Below are positions 60,423-64,000 of a DNA stretch of 64,000 nucleotides, piece after piece. Source of the DNA: Bog-473 sp963821755 (GTDB lineage Bacteria; Actinomycetota; Acidimicrobiia; Acidimicrobiales; RAAP-2); contig CAWGEX010000005.1 in the NCBI GenBank assembly GCA_963821755.1, positions 992,001-1,056,000 of the forward strand, given 5' to 3'. The notes under the pieces were generated by a model that saw only the letters and a list, made by a program, of their open reading frames with translations, was not told where the DNA came from and made no database searches. The position numbers and the translations under genes were made by a program. Positions within the stretch are counted from its first letter, which is position 1, and every line of letters begins with the position of its first letter.

Positions 60423-61061
60423 GTGACACGCGTTGAGTTTTTCGTGGACCCCAGTTGCCCCTGGGCGTGGATCACCTCCCGCTGGATCAAGGAGGTGGCA
60501 CCACGGCGTGAGCTCGACCTGACCTGGCGTTCGTACTGCCTCGAGATTCGCGATGACTACGGCGTGGCACCGACGGTCCCGGAGAACCTGCGCGACAGGG
60601 TGATCGAGGCCCACGCTCTCTCACACCGGATGCTGCGGATCTTCGAGGCGTCGCGAGCCCACGCGGGCGAAGAGGCGGTCGACGGTCTCTACGCCGCATG
60701 GGGTCGACGGTTCTTCCTTAGCCGCTCCGGGCGTGACGACGCCCTCCTCTCGGCCTGTCTCATCGCTTGTGGACTTGACCCGGGTCTCGCTGCTGCGGCC
60801 GATGAGGAGAAGTGGGACGGGCCGATCACCGAGGCCATGGAGGTCGCCTACGCCTTCGGTGGACCCAAGACGCAGACACCGACCATCGTTGTGCGGGCCG
60901 ATCCGCCGCATGGATTCAAGGGCCCGGTCATGTCACCCGCCCCCACCGGCGAAGCCGCCCTCCAACTCTGGGACGCCCTTGAGGTGATCTCATCGCAGAG
61001 CGGTTTCTTCGAGGTCACTCGGCCCCGCAGCAACCCACCCCGCGTCACCATTCCTGACTGA
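60423..61061 (+). CDS. Thioredoxin-fold DsbA-like oxidoreductase
   Basis: 212 residues. FFVDPSCPWAWITSRWI at residues 6-22 is a thioredoxin-fold start with a single active-site Cys (CPWAW), as in the DsbA/HCCA-isomerase group and near the mycothiol-dependent reductases that have CPWCW. QTPTIVVRADPP supplies the cis-Pro loop. The second Cys is missing, so a monothiol or glutathione/mycothiol-transferase-like reaction is more likely than disulfide exchange. Confidence 0.75.
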   Translation: MTRVEFFVDPSCPWAWITSRWIKEVAPRRELDLTWRSYCLEIRDDYGVAPTVPENLRDRVIEAHALSHRMLRIFEASRAHAGEEAVDGLYAAWGRRFFLSRSGRDDALLSACLIACGLDPGLAAAADEEKWDGPITEAMEVAYAFGGPKTQTPTIVVRADPPHGFKGPVMSPAPTGEAALQLWDALEVISSQSGFFEVTRPRSNPPRVTIPD

Positions 61062-61121
61062 GTGAGGGGCGGGTGCCCTCGCCCCGCGCCGCCACCCCGC
61101 CGCGATGCGGGCAAGCTCGGC

Positions 61122-61988
61122 CTATTCGGTCCGTTCTGCCAGGATGACCTTGTTCCCGGTCTCGCCGGTGTCGGCGGTCTCCCCGGGTCCATGGGTGCGC
61201 AGCCACGCGATCCAACGCCGGCGGGTGCGCAACAGGATCACGGCGCCGCCTAGCACCAACGCAACGCCGGCGACCTGGACCAGCAACGAGCCGAGGTGCC
61301 CGTCCTCGCCCAACCACAGGCGTTCATCGAGGGATCGCTCGATCCCCCACAGGATCATCGCCGTGCCCAGCACGAGGCCGGGCGGATAGCCCGATCGAGC
61401 CGAGCCGTCGGACCACCGGTTGAGCCGCCGTTCGATGAGGATGAGCACCAGGTAGACGCAGAAGTCCTCGGTGGCCTGGATCAGCGGGACGGGAATCCGG
61501 CGGCCCGCTTGGCCGGCGTAGTACATGCCGAACCACTGGTGCGTGGGGTGCCCACCCCCGGCCACCATCAATTGGGGACCGAGCAGGCGTCCCATGGCCC
61601 AGGCGGCCATGAGTACCGGAGCGACGATGTCGAGGGCCCGGCCGATGGGGAGTTCGGGACAGCGCCGGCGCGTCAGCAGGATGGCGGTGGGCACGGCGAA
61701 GATCAGGCCGCCGAACGACGAGAGCCCTCCCTGCCAGACAGCCACCACCTGGCCCGGGTTGTGGCTGTAGTAGCTGAACATCGACACCACGTGGAACGCC
61801 CGGGCACCGACGATGGCCGCCAGCACGGTCCACAGGAACACCGAGACCCACCAGTCGGTGCGGTAGCCGTTCTTCTGGAGGCGGCGCTCGAAGTAGGCGA
61901 AGGCGAACCAGAAGGTCAGGGCCAGACCGATGCCGTAGGTGTGAACCTGGAGAGGCCCTATGTGGAAGTCGACGGGGATCGGTTTCAT
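61122..61988 (-). CDS. Lgt-like prolipoprotein diacylglyceryl transferase, divergent
   Basis: 288 residues with about seven membrane helices. The N-terminus FHIGPLQVHTYGIGLALTFW and the WQGGLSSFGGLI loop are Lgt-like. However, the signature usually written GR-x-GNF-x-N-x-E reads GRLLGPQLMVAGGGHP, and the HPTQLYE element reads IPVPLIQATEDF. It may be a specialised or inactive Lgt paralogue. ATG 61988. It follows the leftward NlpC/P60 gene after 64 bases. Confidence 0.7.
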   Translation of the reverse strand: MKPIPVDFHIGPLQVHTYGIGLALTFWFAFAYFERRLQKNGYRTDWWVSVFLWTVLAAIVGARAFHVVSMFSYYSHNPGQVVAVWQGGLSSFGGLIFAVPTAILLTRRRCPELPIGRALDIVAPVLMAAWAMGRLLGPQLMVAGGGHPTHQWFGMYYAGQAGRRIPVPLIQATEDFCVYLVLILIERRLNRWSDGSARSGYPPGLVLGTAMILWGIERSLDERLWLGEDGHLGSLLVQVAGVALVLGGAVILLRTRRRWIAWLRTHGPGETADTGETGNKVILAERTE

Positions 61989-62052
61989 GGCGCGCTGGGC
62001 GCCAGGTTACGACGAAGGGCGGAGGGCGTCGACGCGGGGTTCGACGCGGGAG

Positions 62053-63222
62053 CTAAGGCCGACCGGCACCGACGAAGCCGCCGTCGAGGCGCAGGCCGGT
62101 GAGGTGCACGAAGCTCCCGGTTTGGGGCGCCTCGATCATGGTGCCGGGGCCGACATACATGGCCACGTGATCGCCACCGCCGGGGCCGTAGAAGAGGAGG
62201 TCCCCGGGCTGAAGGTCACTGAGGGGTACCGGGGTGGAGTCCGCCATCTGTCCCCCCGAGAAGTGAGGGATCGAGACGCCGGCTTGGCCCCAGGACCAGG
62301 ATGTCAATCCCGAGCAGTCGAATCCGACCCCGGGAGTCTCGCCGCCCCAGACGTAGGGCACGCCGATCTGGCTTTCCGCCGCGGCCACTGCCCCGGAACC
62401 GCCGGCGGCGACCGGTGGGGGATTGGCGGCGGCCGAATTGACTGCGGGTCCGCCACCGCCACCGCCAGAAGACGGGGCTGCGGTCGCGACCTGAGCGGCG
62501 GCCAGTTTCGCCGCGGTGGCTTGAGCTGCCTGCGCGGCTTCGGCCGCGGCCTGCTGCTGGACCAGGGTGGCGATTTGGCCGTTCTCCTGGGCCAGGGCAT
62601 TCGACTGTTCCTGTACCACTTGCTGGTTCTGGGTCACGGCGGCCTGCTCGGCGGACACGGCGGACTGGGCCTGCCCCTGCTGGCTGGTCAGCTGCGCTTG
62701 CTGCGCCGCCAGTTTGTTCTCGGCGGTGTGGAGGTTGGCCACGGCCTGGTTGATGTCACCCGAGGCGATCTGGTTGTACTCGGTGGCCGCGCCGATGGTC
62801 TTCTCGTTGTTGGAGAAGATCGGGTTCTCACTCGCCGCGGCCCCGTCGGAGACGTAGTTGGCGATGGCGGCCTTTTCCAGGATGGTCTTGTCCTTGCTGA
62901 CCTGAGCCTGATTGACGGCGATGGCTGCCTTGGTGGTGGCGATGTCGGAATTGACCTGGTCCAGCTTGACCCGAGCGGCGTCATACTGCTGGCTCAGGGC
63001 CGACATCTGGGACTGCGCGGTCGCCAACTCGGACTCGATCTGCGCCGCCTTGGCCTTGGCGCCGGCGATGGTGTCAGCGCCCACGGGGCGCGAGACTAGA
63101 ACCACAGTGCTTGAGCACACTGTGACGACGGTCATAACGGGTACGAGTACCCGCCGGAGCAGCCGACCGCTCCGATCTGACCGCGGCGCGGAGTGGCTGG
63201 TGGGCCGCTCTACGTCAGTCAC
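62053..63222 (-). CDS. Secreted NlpC/P60 peptidoglycan endopeptidase
   Basis: 389 residues, RipA-like layout. Residues ~22-50 are a signal peptide (RRVLVPVMTVVTVCSSTVVL, cleavage after VGADT region likely). Residues ~50-230 form long Ala/Gln-rich coiled coils, then a Ser/Gly/Pro linker and a C-terminal NlpC/P60 domain: catalytic Cys303 in FDCSGLTSW and His352 in GDHVAMYVGPG. It should hydrolyse peptide stems outside the membrane during division. ATG or GTG at 63222. Confidence 0.88.
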   Translation of the reverse strand: MTDVERPTSHSAPRSDRSGRLLRRVLVPVMTVVTVCSSTVVLVSRPVGADTIAGAKAKAAQIESELATAQSQMSALSQQYDAARVKLDQVNSDIATTKAAIAVNQAQVSKDKTILEKAAIANYVSDGAAASENPIFSNNEKTIGAATEYNQIASGDINQAVANLHTAENKLAAQQAQLTSQQGQAQSAVSAEQAAVTQNQQVVQEQSNALAQENGQIATLVQQQAAAEAAQAAQATAAKLAAAQVATAAPSSGGGGGGPAVNSAAANPPPVAAGGSGAVAAAESQIGVPYVWGGETPGVGFDCSGLTSWSWGQAGVSIPHFSGGQMADSTPVPLSDLQPGDLLFYGPGGGDHVAMYVGPGTMIEAPQTGSFVHLTGLRLDGGFVGAGRP

Positions 63223-63271
63223 GATGAGGACATTCTTACCGGCTCAGCTGCTGCGATTCAAACACCCTCGG

Positions 63272-63299
63272 TAGTACACCCCCATGTGTGGTCGTACTA
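63272..63299. promoter_or_regulatory. Inverted repeat in a divergent promoter region
   Basis: TAGTAC (63272-63277) / GTACTA (63294-63299) with inner ACAC/GTGT symmetry, in the 200-bp gap between the NlpC/P60 and dienelactone hydrolase genes. It could be an operator or RNA stem; no binding protein is known. Confidence 0.4.
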
Positions 63300-63422
63300 T
63301 CGGTAGGAAGTACCAGCTCACATACCTTGTTGAGAAATTCCCAGTTTTCCCCGATCCGTCCGGGCCCTTCGCCTACCCCGTGCCTCGCCCCGTCGCCCTG
63401 CTCCCGGCTACGGTCGGTTGCC

Positions 63423-64000
63423 ATGGGCGAGATGATCGAATTTCCGAGCAACGGATCCACTGCGGTCGGCTACCTGGCCACCCCTGACGCCGGCCCCGGC
63501 CCCGGGATCATCGTGATTCAGGAGTGGTGGGGCCTGGTCGACCATATCCGCGACGTCTGCGATCGCTTCGCCGCCGCCGGCTTCGTGGCGCTGGCCCCCG
63601 ACCTCTATCACGGGGTCACGGTGGCCGAGCCCGACGAGGCGGGCAAGGCCATGATGGCGCTCGGGATGGACCGGGCGGCCAAGGACATGAGCGGCGCGGT
63701 CGACGAGTTGGTCCGCCGGAGCACCGGTGGCCAGGTCGGCGTGATCGGCTTCTGCATGGGTGGGGGGCTGGCGCTGGTCCTGGCCACCCAACGCCCCGAC
63801 GCCGTGGCGGCCGTGGTGCCGTGTTACGGCATCATCGCCTGGCCGGATGCGCAGCCGGACTACAGCCGGCTGTCGGCCGCGGTACTCGGCCACTATGCGG
63901 GCAACGACGACTTCTTCACGCCCGAGGCCGCCGAGGCTCTCGGCGAGCAGTTGCGCGGGTTGGGCAAGGACGTCGAGATCATCGTCTACCCCGGCGTCGA
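63423..64000 (+). CDS. Dienelactone hydrolase family protein (3' end outside window)
   Basis: About 192 residues visible from ATG 63423, open to the window end. IIVIQEWWGLVDHIRDVCDR holds the conserved Glu, and GVIGFCMGGGLALVLA has the nucleophile Cys of dienelactone hydrolases. HYAGNDDFFTPEAAEAL carries the acid Asp; the catalytic His lies beyond the edge. Substrate may be a lactone or ester. Confidence 0.85.
   Translation, partial: MGEMIEFPSNGSTAVGYLATPDAGPGPGIIVIQEWWGLVDHIRDVCDRFAAAGFVALAPDLYHGVTVAEPDEAGKAMMALGMDRAAKDMSGAVDELVRRSTGGQVGVIGFCMGGGLALVLATQRPDAVAAVVPCYGIIAWPDAQPDYSRLSAAVLGHYAGNDDFFTPEAAEALGEQLRGLGKDVEIIVYPGV

Noticed and set aside
63223..63422. c-di-AMP (ydaO-type) riboswitch before the NlpC/P60 gene.
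   Set aside because: Expected in some actinobacteria, but I could not match the conserved core by eye.

Overview
The window is a GC-rich, gene-dense bacterial chromosome segment. GTG starts, 4-base stop/start overlaps (ATGA or GTGA) and leaderless starts are common. Gene content suggests an actinobacterium, most plausibly a member of the Acidimicrobiia: GatCAB operon, mycobacterial-type SerC, an RHH/DUF4097 pair, many acyl-CoA enzymes, NlpC/P60 endopeptidase. The taxon is inferred from gene content, not from a marker gene. No rRNA, tRNA, CRISPR array, insertion sequence, phage gene or origin was seen.

Layout. 0-3.6 kb: MFS exporter, a broken alpha/beta hydrolase, an SCP2 protein and an esterase. 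3.6-6.9 kb: gatC-gatA-gatB. 7.0-15.8 kb: ilvD, then ilvB-ilvN-ilvC, with a leftward sulfotransferase/SDR/DUF1214 group between. 16.0-17.4 kb: RHH regulator plus DUF4097 protein behind a tandem operator. 18.4-22.4 kb: serC (one-base frameshift), an aspartate-type aminotransferase and serA. 22.4-30.4 kb: single genes with relaxed codon use, probably accessory (phosphatase, RDD, GNAT, AhpD-like, flavoprotein, DUF4242-cyclase fusion, acyl-CoA ligase). 33-46 kb: leuA, leuD-leuC-greA (leftward) and leuB-ilvE-cimA. 46-51.5 kb: assorted hydrolases, a GDT1-type transporter and a broken secreted protein. 51.5-60.4 kb: a beta-oxidation/steroid-like set (hotdog thioesterases, FadE, thiolase, crotonase, FadD, SDR). 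60.4-64 kb: thioredoxin-fold protein, Lgt-like protein, NlpC/P60 protein and a dienelactone hydrolase cut by the window end.

The metabolic theme is branched-chain amino acid synthesis. IlvB/N, IlvC, IlvD, IlvE, LeuA, LeuB, LeuC/D and CimA all lie within about 39 kb, so the segment encodes valine and leucine synthesis from pyruvate and an isoleucine route through citramalate. Three of its transcription units (ilvBNC, leuA, leuB-ilvE-cimA) share a regulatory design invisible at normal ORF size cut-offs: a -35/-10 promoter with a 17-bp spacer, exactly 9 nt to the ATG of a 12-16 residue leader peptide containing ILVLV, LLL or VV..II, a GC hairpin at the leader stop codon, then a terminator with a U-rich tail. 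This is the clearest regulatory system in the window.

A second regulatory signal is a pair of 14-bp TAGAAC-NN-GTTCTA palindromes, resembling the mycobacterial KstR operator, at the thiolase gene and in the FadD/SDR divergent promoter. A third is the duplicated TGACA-N9-TGTCA operator at the start of the RHH gene. Short tandem duplications that include stop codons recur at several gene ends.
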